6,732 nucleotides of DNA from Actinomycetota bacterium (GCA_009699025.1 WLOZ01000103.1:1-6732), one strand, 5' to 3'; shown: positions 1-6,636, counted from the stretch's first letter. Translations and numbers: made by a program. The notes: generated from the letters alone by a model not told the origin.

Positions 1-1
1 C

Positions 2-781
2 CAGGTGCTCGACAGCCTGGCCGACTACGTCGAGCAGGATCTCGAGGCGCGGCGCAAGATCACCAGCGCGCTGACCTACCCGGCCGTCGTGCTGACCATG
101 GCGCTCGTGACCGTGCTCATCCTCTCCGTGGCCGTGCTGCCCCAGTTCGAGAAGTTCTTCCAGTCGCTGTCGATCGAACTGCCGCTCACCACCCGCCTGC
201 TCCTGGCGATCACGCAGTTCATCACTCGGTGGGGACTCCTCGTTCTGGTGCTCGTGGTGGTGGGCAGCGTGACCTCGTGGGTGCTGATCCGCCGGGGGGT
301 GGGCAAGCCCTTCTTCGACCGAGTGCGCCTGCGAATGCCCGTCCTCGGCTCCCTCTACAACCTGGTGCTGACCGAGCGCTTCTGCCGCCTGATGGCCTCG
401 CTCGCCAACGCGGGCGTCCCGCTCACCACGGCGATGAGGGTCACCTCCGAGACGATGAACAATGTCGTCTTCCGCGACGCGCTCCTCGAGGCGCAGCAGG
501 GCATGGTCGAGGGCGGGGGCCTGTCGGGCCCGCTCGCCGCCACCGGGGTCTTCCCCAGCACCGTCGTGCAGATGATCCGCGTCGGCGAGGCCACCGGAAC
601 CCTCGAGGACCAGATGGAGGTGGCAGCCACCTTCTACGAGCGGGAGCTCGACCACAAGATCAAGAAGGTCACCACCCTGATCGAGCCTGCGGTGGTGCTA
701 CTGGTCGGGCTCGTCGTCGGGTTCGTCGCGGTCGCGCTCGTGAGCGCGATGTACGGAATCTTCCAGCAGGCGCCAACGTGA
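2..781 (+). CDS. GspF/PilC family inner-membrane platform protein (5' partial)
   Basis: C-terminal part of a type II secretion F / type IV pilus PilC protein, the polytopic membrane platform that couples the cytoplasmic assembly ATPase to pilin insertion into the fibre. The frame is open from the window edge, so the GTG at 5 is probably internal. Family proteins are about 400 aa; about 259 are here, so roughly 140 N-terminal residues lie upstream. Numbering from the GTG: hydrophobic segments at about 26-45, 76-95 and 228-250. Family hallmarks are the RRKI..AL.YPAVV stretch before the first segment, ELPL.TR..LA after it, the repeat-like cytoplasmic block R..LMASLANAGVPL, the FPS.VVQMI.VGEATG motif (E195 within it) followed by L, then FYE.ELD and the IEPAVVLL start of the last helix. 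The stop overlaps the next gene by four bases. It resembles GspF/PilC rather than the TadB/TadC pair of Tad pili. Whether the machine is a pilus or a secretion system cannot be decided from this gene alone. Confidence 0.95.
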   Translation, partial: QVLDSLADYVEQDLEARRKITSALTYPAVVLTMALVTVLILSVAVLPQFEKFFQSLSIELPLTTRLLLAITQFITRWGLLVLVLVVVGSVTSWVLIRRGVGKPFFDRVRLRMPVLGSLYNLVLTERFCRLMASLANAGVPLTTAMRVTSETMNNVVFRDALLEAQQGMVEGGGLSGPLAATGVFPSTVVQMIRVGEATGTLEDQMEVAATFYERELDHKIKKVTTLIEPAVVLLVGLVVGFVAVALVSAMYGIFQQAPT

Positions 782-1431
782 CGCCCCGGCCGCAGGGCAT
801 CGACCAGGGACGCATGGCTCGCACGGCTGGCGCGCCCGGCCGACGGCTGCGCGCGATCGCCAGCGACCGCGGCGAGACGCTGATCGAGAGCCTGGTCTCC
901 ATCGGAATCGTCGGGCTCGTGGTGATCGCCCTCATCGGCGCGGTGACGCTGTCGGGCTCTCTCACGACGATCCTGCGGGCGCAGTCGGCGTCCCAGTCGG
1001 CTGGTCGGTCGGTGTACGAGGCAGTGTCGAGCTTCGTCGTGCCGAAGGCCACGCCGCTCTACCGCAACGATGCCAACACCGGAAGGGCCAGCATCTGCAA
1101 CACCACCCTGACCGCCCAGCTCACCGCGGTGGCGAGCGCGGCCGCCGCCGGCAGTGCTGGCGTGACGCTGGACACCGCCGGAATCACCTACGGACTCGTC
1201 GTCGTCAGCGTCGACAGCAACGCGACCATGACCCAGACCGTGTACCCCTGCACCAGCCTCGCCGGCCACCCGAACGCCTCCGCGGGCGAGGCGGCCACGG
1301 CCCTGCAGGTCACCCTGCCCGTCACCGCCATGGGCCACACCACCACCGACCTGGGCAATGGCCAAGTCGTGCGCAGGGACGTCAGCTTCCCGTCGGTGCT
1401 CAAGGCGAACGTCTACCAGGGCACCGCATGA
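778..1431 (+). CDS. Minor pilin / pseudopilin, PilV/GspI-like
   Basis: Predicted 217-aa prepilin. From the GTG start there is a basic leader ending at G32, then ETLIE with Glu at +5 (E37), then a hydrophobic helix to about residue 60. This is the class III signal cut by a prepilin peptidase; the +1 residue is Glu instead of the usual Phe/Met. The mature part is beta-rich and Ala/Thr-rich with only two cysteines, C107 and C158, possibly one disulfide. The GTG at 778 was chosen because it overlaps the upstream TGA (GTGA) and has AGCAGG about 7 bases upstream. An ATG at 814 is an alternative: it would give a more ordinary 20-residue leader, with AGGGA only 3 bases upstream. The PilV/GspI assignment rests on position and the ETLIESL motif, since the globular domain shows no diagnostic motif. 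It probably belongs to the tip or priming complex with the next two proteins. Confidence 0.85.
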   Translation: MTPRPQGIDQGRMARTAGAPGRRLRAIASDRGETLIESLVSIGIVGLVVIALIGAVTLSGSLTTILRAQSASQSAGRSVYEAVSSFVVPKATPLYRNDANTGRASICNTTLTAQLTAVASAAAAGSAGVTLDTAGITYGLVVVSVDSNATMTQTVYPCTSLAGHPNASAGEAATALQVTLPVTAMGHTTTDLGNGQVVRRDVSFPSVLKANVYQGTA

Positions 1432-2021
1432 GCCCGGCACGTCGCGACGCGAGCGTCGACAGCGACGCCGGGTTCACCCTGCCCGAGCTGCTGGTCGCCA
1501 TCACCATCATGGTGCTGGTCATGGGAACCCTGGGGTTCACGCTGGTCTCAGTGCTCCGCACGATGAGCGGCGCGATGGAGCGGGCCGAGCGCTCCAAGGA
1601 CACCACTCTCGTCGGCTACATGTTCCCGAGCGACATCAACTCCGCGTCGACGATCACCACCGGCGGGGCCGCCCCGTGCGGCACCGGCACCCCGCTGTTC
1701 ACCCTCACGACCACCAACGTGCGCACCACCTCGAACAAGAGCGTTTGGTACGCCGTCAACGCCGGGGGGGCGCTCATGAGGTTCGAGTGCGCCACTGGCG
1801 GAGGGGTCGCGAACAGCACCCAACTCGCCGACTCGGTCAGCAACCCGGTGATCACCTGCGAGAAGCAGACGGCCACTACCCCGTACTTCGCCACCGTCGC
1901 CGGGTGCGCACCAGTCGCCAGCGTCAATCGTGTGGCGTTTAGCCTGACGCTCAACCCTGCAACCAGGGGCACAGCGGTGGACGTGCCCCAACCCCTGACC
2001 CTCTTTGGAGTGATGCCCTGA
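1428..2021 (+). CDS. Minor pilin / pseudopilin, PilW/GspJ-like
   Basis: 197-aa prepilin with a textbook class III signal: a 15-residue leader ending at G15, then FTLPELL with Pro at +4 and Glu at +5 (E20), then a hydrophobic helix to about residue 43. After the helix an amphipathic stretch (RTMSGAMERAERSKDT) leads to YMFPSDINSA. That pattern resembles the conserved start of the GspJ/PilW globular domain, which is why I prefer this assignment. Four cysteines follow (C84 and three later), enough for two disulfides after export. Near the C-terminus VNRVAFSLTLNP looks like a terminal beta strand. The ATG overlaps the upstream stop (ATGA), with CAGGG 6 bases before it. The stop overlaps the next ATG by one base (TGATG). 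A run of seven G at 1764-1770 lies within the gene. The fibre role is inferred from family and position. Confidence 0.9.
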   Translation: MSPARRDASVDSDAGFTLPELLVAITIMVLVMGTLGFTLVSVLRTMSGAMERAERSKDTTLVGYMFPSDINSASTITTGGAAPCGTGTPLFTLTTTNVRTTSNKSVWYAVNAGGALMRFECATGGGVANSTQLADSVSNPVITCEKQTATTPYFATVAGCAPVASVNRVAFSLTLNPATRGTAVDVPQPLTLFGVMP

Positions 2022-5000
2022 TGGCTGGCCGTGTCCTCGGGCGACTGCGCGACATTCGCGATGACGCGGGCGCCTCGCTCGTGTTCGTGCTGGTCGCGAT
2101 CGTGGTGCTCTCGCTCATGGTCGGCGGGCTCACTCGCGCGATCAACGGCGGGCTCAACACCAACAAGCTGATCAACGCGGCCCAGAGCGGCGACCTCAAC
2201 CAGCCCAACAGCAAGTTCCTGACCGAGAAGGCCCTGCTCCAGGGCATCTCGGCCTTCACCGGCTCGTCGGGCCAGGGCGAGCACGCCTCGCACCGCAACG
2301 GCGGACGGTGCTTCGGCGCGACGGGGGTGAAGGGGTCGGGCAGCAATTTCCTCGACTTCCCCATCGGCGCCCCCAAGCTGCGCGTCTTCTGCACCGTGTA
2401 CCAGCCGAACAACACTGCCAACGGCACCTTCGTGCAGGCCAACTCCCAGCCCGACATCGTCAACGGCATCGCCCTGCAGGAGAAGCTGTACGTCTGCGGC
2501 ACCGGCAACTACTACAACTCGGGCTCGCTCACGGCGGTCACCAGCATCAACTTCTTCACCGACAGTGGCTGCGCAACCGCCCTGACGACGGCCAAGGACA
2601 CGACCTGCGGCGCGGCCACGGAGGCCAACCAGCTCGACACGACGTCGGGCTGCCCCCGCCTGTACAACTACGACGCGGTGCCGGGCGACGGCGTGGTCGC
2701 GACCAAGGCGTGCACCCCCAGCAGCGGGAACCCCATCTACGCAGAGAGCGGCAAGAACTGCCTCGACACGGCGCCCGACATCAGCACCGACCTCATCACG
2801 CCCTCCACCGTGGCGTCGGCCACACCGGCCGACGCGCACCTGGTCGACATGGCGAACGCAGACTCCAGCTCGGGCGCGGCGAGCGCCACCTGCTCGGCCG
2901 CGACAGCCAGGCTCGCCCCCGGCGTGTACGACGACACCATCAACCCGGTCTCGATCTCGAGCACGACGACTCCGGATGGCAGTAACAAGGAGACGATCAC
3001 CACCACGACGGCGCACGGGCTGTCGGTGGGCGCGTGGGTCTCGATCACCGGCAACAGCCAGTCCGGCAACAACGCGATCTTCCAGGTGACGTCAGTGTCG
3101 TCCTCAGAGGGATCGACCACGAAGTTCACGATCACCAACTCGGCCAACGTCTCGTCCACGAGCAACTCGGGCACCGCGGGCTACTACGTGGGCGCCCAGC
3201 CGTTCCTGAACGCCATCACGAGCGGCAAGTCGGCCTGCGTGCGCCAGAGCTCGACCCTGAGCGGCTCGTCGTTCACCAGCTCAAGCTCGTCGTTCACCGT
3301 GGCCGATGACACCGGCTTCCTGCCCGGTGAGACCATCACGGTCGACGGGTTCAGGTACACCGTCAACAGTGTCAGCAATAACGTGCTCAGCGTCACGAAG
3401 CTGAGCGGGGTCTCGGCGACGATCCTGACAGGGACCGTGGGCGTGCCCCCCAAGGACCTGAGCTCGCTGACAGTCGCCAATGTCGCCAAGCCCATCACCG
3501 CCGCTGCCCTGAGCCCACAGCCGAGGTCGACGATCTCGACCGTCACGTCGACGCCGCAGAAGGCACTGTCGGCGATCACGACGATGAAGACGATCTCCAG
3601 CATCGTGGCCAACGATGGCTCCAGGACGATCTCCGTCAACACCAGCACCGACCACGGGTTCACGACGGGAACGTCGGTCACCATCGCTGGAGTGACGGCC
3701 AACGGCGTCACGTTCAACGGCACGTACAGCGTGACGCGGAGCGACGCCAACACCTTCACCTACTCGGTGGCCTCGTCGTGCAACGCCCCTGGCAAGGCCA
3801 CCACCTGCACCGGAACCACCGGTTCGACGACGACGGCTGACGGCGCCAGCTCAGTACTGGTGGGCACCACCTCGGCGACCCACGGGTTCGGCAGCGGCGA
3901 CGTCATTGCCCTGTCTGGCACCAACAACGTCGCCTTCGACGGCAAGAACTGCACCTGGCTCACCTCGCCCACGACGAGCAGTTTCGCGTGCACCATCTCG
4001 CCGGCGACCACTGCCTCACAATTCGCGCTCACCGGCTACGCGACCGTGCCCATCACGCGTGTCACTATCACCACCTCTGCGGCCTCGGGCTTCTCGGTCA
4101 ACGATGACGGTGTCATCTCAGGAACGGGTGCGTCTGCCGTCGACGGTGCCACCTGCACCATCGCGACCATCAGCACCACAGCAATCGCCTGCGACCTCGC
4201 CAGCGCCATCAGCACCAACGTCTCCGCGAGCACCGGAACCTTCACTGTTCCCGAGAGCACGGTCAGGGTCACCGCAACCGCGCACGGACTCGGCTCCAAC
4301 TCCGCGACGGCCAAGGTCACCATCGGCAGCGTGGGCAGCCCCTTCGACGGCGACCACACGGTGACCATCGTCGATGCCAACACGTTCACCTACACGCTGG
4401 CCGCCGCCCAGACGGCCAATGCCTCGGCCACGTCCGGCACGGTCACCAAGTGGGTCACCCTGCTCAACGGCACCACCACCGCAGCCCATGGCCTCGCGAC
4501 CAACAACGTGGTGAACATCTCCGGCACCGGTAATGCCACCTACGACGGCAAGTCGTGCACGATCGCGTCGGTGCCCACGACCACCACCTTCACCTGCAAC
4601 CTCGCAACCTCGGTCGGGCCCACCACTGCCGCGTCAACCGGGCAGGTGGGCCTCACCAACACCGCTCTCGCCATCACCACGACATCGGCCCACGACTTCA
4701 CCTCGGGCGAGACGCTGTCGATCAGCGGCACAGGGGCCGGCACGCTCGATGGCAAGTCGTGCACCGTGGCCTCGTCGCCGGTTCCCACCGCAACCTCGCT
4801 GACCTGCACCCTTGCCACGGCGCTCGGCTACACGCAGGTCAGCGCGGGCTCGCTGACCCTCACATCGTCGCGCTCATTCGACAGCGGCGGCGCAGTGGTG
4901 GCGTCGCGCACCTGTATCGACACCAAGCAGAGCTCGAGCACGAACTACGACCCCTGGTGCAAGGGCGGAACGTTCGTCCCGCTCATCACCGCGCTGCAGA

Positions 5001-6535
5001 CCACCAGCGGATCCACCGCCCTCACGGTGTCGACCTCGTCGTACCACTGGCTGTCGGTGGGCGACTCGGTGGCACTCTCGGGACTCGGCAGCACCCTGGA
5101 TGCCAAGTTCAAGGCCAGCTACACCGTGACCAGCGTGCTGGGCCCTCTTCAGTTCACGGTCACGCTCGGCAGCACGCCCACCTGCTCGATCTCCGGCTCG
5201 CCCAACCCCTGCACCTATACGTCCGCCTCGAGTCCGGCGCTGGGAGGCACCCCCAAGGCGACCAAGGGGGCCTGGCCCACGATCACCTCGGTGACGATGG
5301 ACTCCGGCGACTACTTCCTCGACCTCAACGACGACTGGAGCATCAACTCCTCGGCCATCACGATCAACGCCGGCCTGCTTCCGGAAGCCAACTGGATCAC
5401 CAACCCCGACGGCACGGTCCAGAAGTGCCTGCCGAGCTACGACTCCACCAACCCTGAGGACACCGTGCCCCCCGCCCATGGCGTGAGCCTGGTGTTCGGC
5501 GGCCAGGACTCCACCGGCGACAGCGGGCTGAGCTGGACCGCTGGCAACGTGACGCTCTGTCCGAAGCCGCTCGACGTGGCGGGTGGGTCGACCATGCGCC
5601 CCGTGGCCGTGTACGGCCCGGCCGCTGCGATCACCGGCACCCTCGCGGCCCTGCCCGGCTACCTCCTCACCACCAAGGCCGGCAGCACGGTCAGCGACAC
5701 GATCGCCGCCCGGTCGACGTGCGCGGCCTCCGCCGCTGCCAGCTACTGCGACATCTTCGAGATGCCCGGCAGCCGCTCGCCGGACGGCACCGTGATGCTC
5801 ATGTTCGGTGCGGTCTTCGCCCCCAACAGTCGTGTGTCACTGACCATGAACCCGTTCAACGACGACTCGATGTCGCTCTATGGCGTCGTCGCCAACGCCA
5901 TGAGGGTGGTGACGTCCGGGACCCAGGTGGCGAGCACTCCGGGCCGCAACCCCCGTGGCAGCGGCAAGCCGTCGCGGCAGAACAAGCAGGTACGGGTGCG
6001 CTTCACCGCCTATGCGTGCTTGACCAGCGCCGGGGTCGCCATTCAGTACTCGAGCAAGGCCGTGTGCAGCTACACGACCGCGCCGGATACCAAGTGGCTG
6101 GCGCCGGGCTCCAACTCCCGCTCCGCGCCGTCGCTCAAGGTGACCAAGGTCGCCAGCAGCGGCACGACGGTGACGGTGACGACCAGTAGCACGCACGCGC
6201 TCGCCGTGGGCAACTGGGTCACCTTCGGCACTGGGTCACCGTCTGCGCTCACGGGCAAGGTGTGGCGGGTGGCCACGGTGCCGACGGCCACCACGTTCAC
6301 CGTCGAGCTGAGCACGGCCGCCTCAGTGTCGGGGTCGAGCGGGAGGGTGAGCTGGACCCCGGACTCGTGCCCTCCGTCGACCACGTTCCCCTACGCCGGC
6401 TGCATCACGGTGGTGATTGACTCCGCCACCGTGAACAACTCCGGGGGACCGTCGTACAACGTCGTGGGTCCGTACCTTCCCCCGTCGCCCGAGTGTCCCG
6501 CGGGCGAGGCCGCCTGTTGGATGATCCTGTTCTGA
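2021..6535 (+). CDS. Giant modular pilin-like surface protein (PilX/GspK position), candidate fibre-tip adhesin
   Basis: 1504 aa. The N-terminus is pilin-like: basic leader, G17, then ASLVF and a hydrophobic helix to about residue 36. Phe replaces Glu at +5, as in GspK-type pseudopilins, which lack that Glu. Residues 45-320 are Cys-rich and unassigned, ending in PGVYDD (300-305). Then come a repeat module (323-389), FLNAITSGKSAC (395-406), a different small beta module (425-475), a Ser/Thr/Pro linker to 534, a tandem array of six modules (535-947), a Cys-containing spacer (WCKGG) and a further module (994-1067). A C-terminal scaffold (about 1080-1370) has SGDYFLDLNDDW (1095-1106), GVSLVFGG (1154-1161), FGAVFAPNS and LYGVVANAMRV, resembling beta-helix-like C-terminal domains of actinobacterial pilus proteins. 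A last module (1371-1445) precedes a tail ending in a hydrophobic WMILF. I count 34 cysteines. There is no LPXTG sorting motif. GspK is usually about 300 aa and PilX about 200, so this is far oversized. GGAG lies 10 bases before the ATG. Export and a tip location are strong inferences; adhesion is a hypothesis. Confidence 0.85.
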   Translation: MAGRVLGRLRDIRDDAGASLVFVLVAIVVLSLMVGGLTRAINGGLNTNKLINAAQSGDLNQPNSKFLTEKALLQGISAFTGSSGQGEHASHRNGGRCFGATGVKGSGSNFLDFPIGAPKLRVFCTVYQPNNTANGTFVQANSQPDIVNGIALQEKLYVCGTGNYYNSGSLTAVTSINFFTDSGCATALTTAKDTTCGAATEANQLDTTSGCPRLYNYDAVPGDGVVATKACTPSSGNPIYAESGKNCLDTAPDISTDLITPSTVASATPADAHLVDMANADSSSGAASATCSAATARLAPGVYDDTINPVSISSTTTPDGSNKETITTTTAHGLSVGAWVSITGNSQSGNNAIFQVTSVSSSEGSTTKFTITNSANVSSTSNSGTAGYYVGAQPFLNAITSGKSACVRQSSTLSGSSFTSSSSSFTVADDTGFLPGETITVDGFRYTVNSVSNNVLSVTKLSGVSATILTGTVGVPPKDLSSLTVANVAKPITAAALSPQPRSTISTVTSTPQKALSAITTMKTISSIVANDGSRTISVNTSTDHGFTTGTSVTIAGVTANGVTFNGTYSVTRSDANTFTYSVASSCNAPGKATTCTGTTGSTTTADGASSVLVGTTSATHGFGSGDVIALSGTNNVAFDGKNCTWLTSPTTSSFACTISPATTASQFALTGYATVPITRVTITTSAASGFSVNDDGVISGTGASAVDGATCTIATISTTAIACDLASAISTNVSASTGTFTVPESTVRVTATAHGLGSNSATAKVTIGSVGSPFDGDHTVTIVDANTFTYTLAAAQTANASATSGTVTKWVTLLNGTTTAAHGLATNNVVNISGTGNATYDGKSCTIASVPTTTTFTCNLATSVGPTTAASTGQVGLTNTALAITTTSAHDFTSGETLSISGTGAGTLDGKSCTVASSPVPTATSLTCTLATALGYTQVSAGSLTLTSSRSFDSGGAVVASRTCIDTKQSSSTNYDPWCKGGTFVPLITALQTTSGSTALTVSTSSYHWLSVGDSVALSGLGSTLDAKFKASYTVTSVLGPLQFTVTLGSTPTCSISGSPNPCTYTSASSPALGGTPKATKGAWPTITSVTMDSGDYFLDLNDDWSINSSAITINAGLLPEANWITNPDGTVQKCLPSYDSTNPEDTVPPAHGVSLVFGGQDSTGDSGLSWTAGNVTLCPKPLDVAGGSTMRPVAVYGPAAAITGTLAALPGYLLTTKAGSTVSDTIAARSTCAASAAASYCDIFEMPGSRSPDGTVMLMFGAVFAPNSRVSLTMNPFNDDSMSLYGVVANAMRVVTSGTQVASTPGRNPRGSGKPSRQNKQVRVRFTAYACLTSAGVAIQYSSKAVCSYTTAPDTKWLAPGSNSRSAPSLKVTKVASSGTTVTVTTSSTHALAVGNWVTFGTGSPSALTGKVWRVATVPTATTFTVELSTAASVSGSSGRVSWTPDSCPPSTTFPYAGCITVVIDSATVNNSGGPSYNVVGPYLPPSPECPAGEAACWMILF
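2987..3187 (+). repeat. HGL-type beta module 1 (residues 323-389)
   Basis: First copy of the repeat module. It opens with a Thr-rich strand, then AHGLSVGAWVSITG, a variable turn, then FQVTSVSSSEG and KFTITNSANV. It lies alone, between PGVYDD and FLNAITSGKSAC of the scaffold, separated from the main array. It has no cysteines. The pattern (strand, HG(L/F), G..V.I.G, turn, TVT.V, TFT) is of a kind I recall from phage structural proteins and bacterial surface proteins, where profile searches often label it FCCH-like. That label is from memory and untested here. Confidence 0.75.
3293..3445 (+). repeat. Distinct small beta module (residues 425-475)
   Basis: A module different from the HGL type: FTVADDTGFLPGETITVDG, then FRYTVNSVSNNVLSVTKL and a Thr/Gly-rich end. 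The pattern 'F.V.d..gF..G..I.V.g..YTV.SV..n.L.V' recalls short beta modules in phage and surface proteins. It occurs once in the window and follows a Ser-rich linker, after the scaffold motif FLNAITSGKSAC. It may be a distant relative of the HGL modules, sharing the G..I.V.G core and the following strand. Confidence 0.5.
3623..4861 (+). repeat. Tandem array of six HG-type modules (residues 535-947)
   Basis: Six consecutive divergent copies: 535-608, 610-676, 678-743, 745-812, 813-878 and 879-947. The His or equivalent positions are H545, H621, S689, H755, H823 and H891, giving steps of 76, 68, 66, 68 and 68 residues. Shared core: Thr-rich strand, HG(F/L), then V.I.G, then (F/Y)DGK.C or NGTY, then TTTFTC or ANTFTY. 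Copies 2, 3, 5 and 6 carry a Cys pair (C-x11 to x14-C) flanking the strand turn. Copy 1 instead has C-x8-C after TFTY, and copy 4 has none. At DNA level GGCAAGTCGTGCAC is identical at 4547-4560 and 4751-4764, exactly 204 bases apart. Copy 3 is degenerate (SGF for HGF) and copy 6 has HDF. About a third of the residues in copy 5 are Ser/Thr. Confidence 0.8.
5000..5221 (+). repeat. HG-type module with C-x8-C extension (residues 994-1067)
   Basis: A copy separated from the main array by a ~45-residue spacer containing RTCIDTK and DPWCKGG. Core: LTVSTSSYHWLSVGDSVALSG, then KASYTVTSV and LQFTVTLG. HW replaces HG. After the TFT-like strand it has TPTCSISGSPNPCTYTS, a C-x8-C loop at the same place as in the first array copy (SSC...TTC near residues 585-600). 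It is therefore closest to that copy in architecture. It ends shortly before the C-terminal scaffold motif SGDYFLDL. Confidence 0.65.
6131..6355 (+). repeat. HG-type module, last copy (residues 1371-1445)
   Basis: A C-terminal outlier copy: VTVTTSSTHALAVGNWVTFG, a short turn, GKVWRVATVPTATTFTVELS, then a Ser/Gly-rich end at W1445. HA replaces HG and there are no cysteines. It is embedded between two parts of the C-terminal domain (CSYTTAPDTKW before it, DSCPPST and CITVVIDS after it), about 300 residues from the previous copy. Confidence 0.65.
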
Positions 6536-6636
6536 ACAACGCTCGACCGATAGGCGACCAACACGATTACGGAGAGTGATGGGACCTCGCGCTTTTCCCC
6601 CGTTTGGGTGAGAGATCGAAGGAACCCCACGATTCA

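Noticed and set aside
229..777. Upstream extension of the first minor pilin frame
   Set aside because: This part of the frame is the out-of-frame shadow of the GspF/PilC gene. The real start is near 778 or 814, just before the prepilin leader.
1..781. Tad pilus (TadB/TadC) platform
   Set aside because: The gene shows GspF/PilC motifs, and the following pilins have class III GspI/J-type signals, not Flp-type.
1616..3016. Long open frame on the minus strand (466 codons), and similar long minus-strand frames such as 634-1440
   Set aside because: Arg/Ala/Gly/Val-rich translations typical of GC-rich antisense frames. They overlap well-supported pilin genes and show no recognisable domain.
3623..4861. 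CRISPR-like or non-coding tandem repeats
   Set aside because: The periodicity is in the protein. The DNA copies are divergent, in frame, and lack identical short repeats with spacers.
2987..5221. Phage tail or fibre gene, because the modules resemble those of phage structural proteins
   Set aside because: The protein begins with a pilin-like segment and sits in a coupled pilus operon. No other phage gene is present. Module sharing does not imply a prophage.
6445..6473. Inverted match GGACC...GGTCC inside the end of the large gene
   Set aside because: Five base pairs with a wide loop inside coding sequence, followed by no T-run. It is expected by chance at this base composition.
2021..6535. 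Sortase-anchored surface protein
   Set aside because: There is no LPXTG-like motif followed by a hydrophobic stretch and basic tail at the C-terminus. Anchoring through the N-terminal pilin helix fits better.
6590..6615. Possible terminator (T-run, then CCCCC...GGG)
   Set aside because: The stem is only about three base pairs and the T-run precedes it. I see no convincing terminator after the operon.
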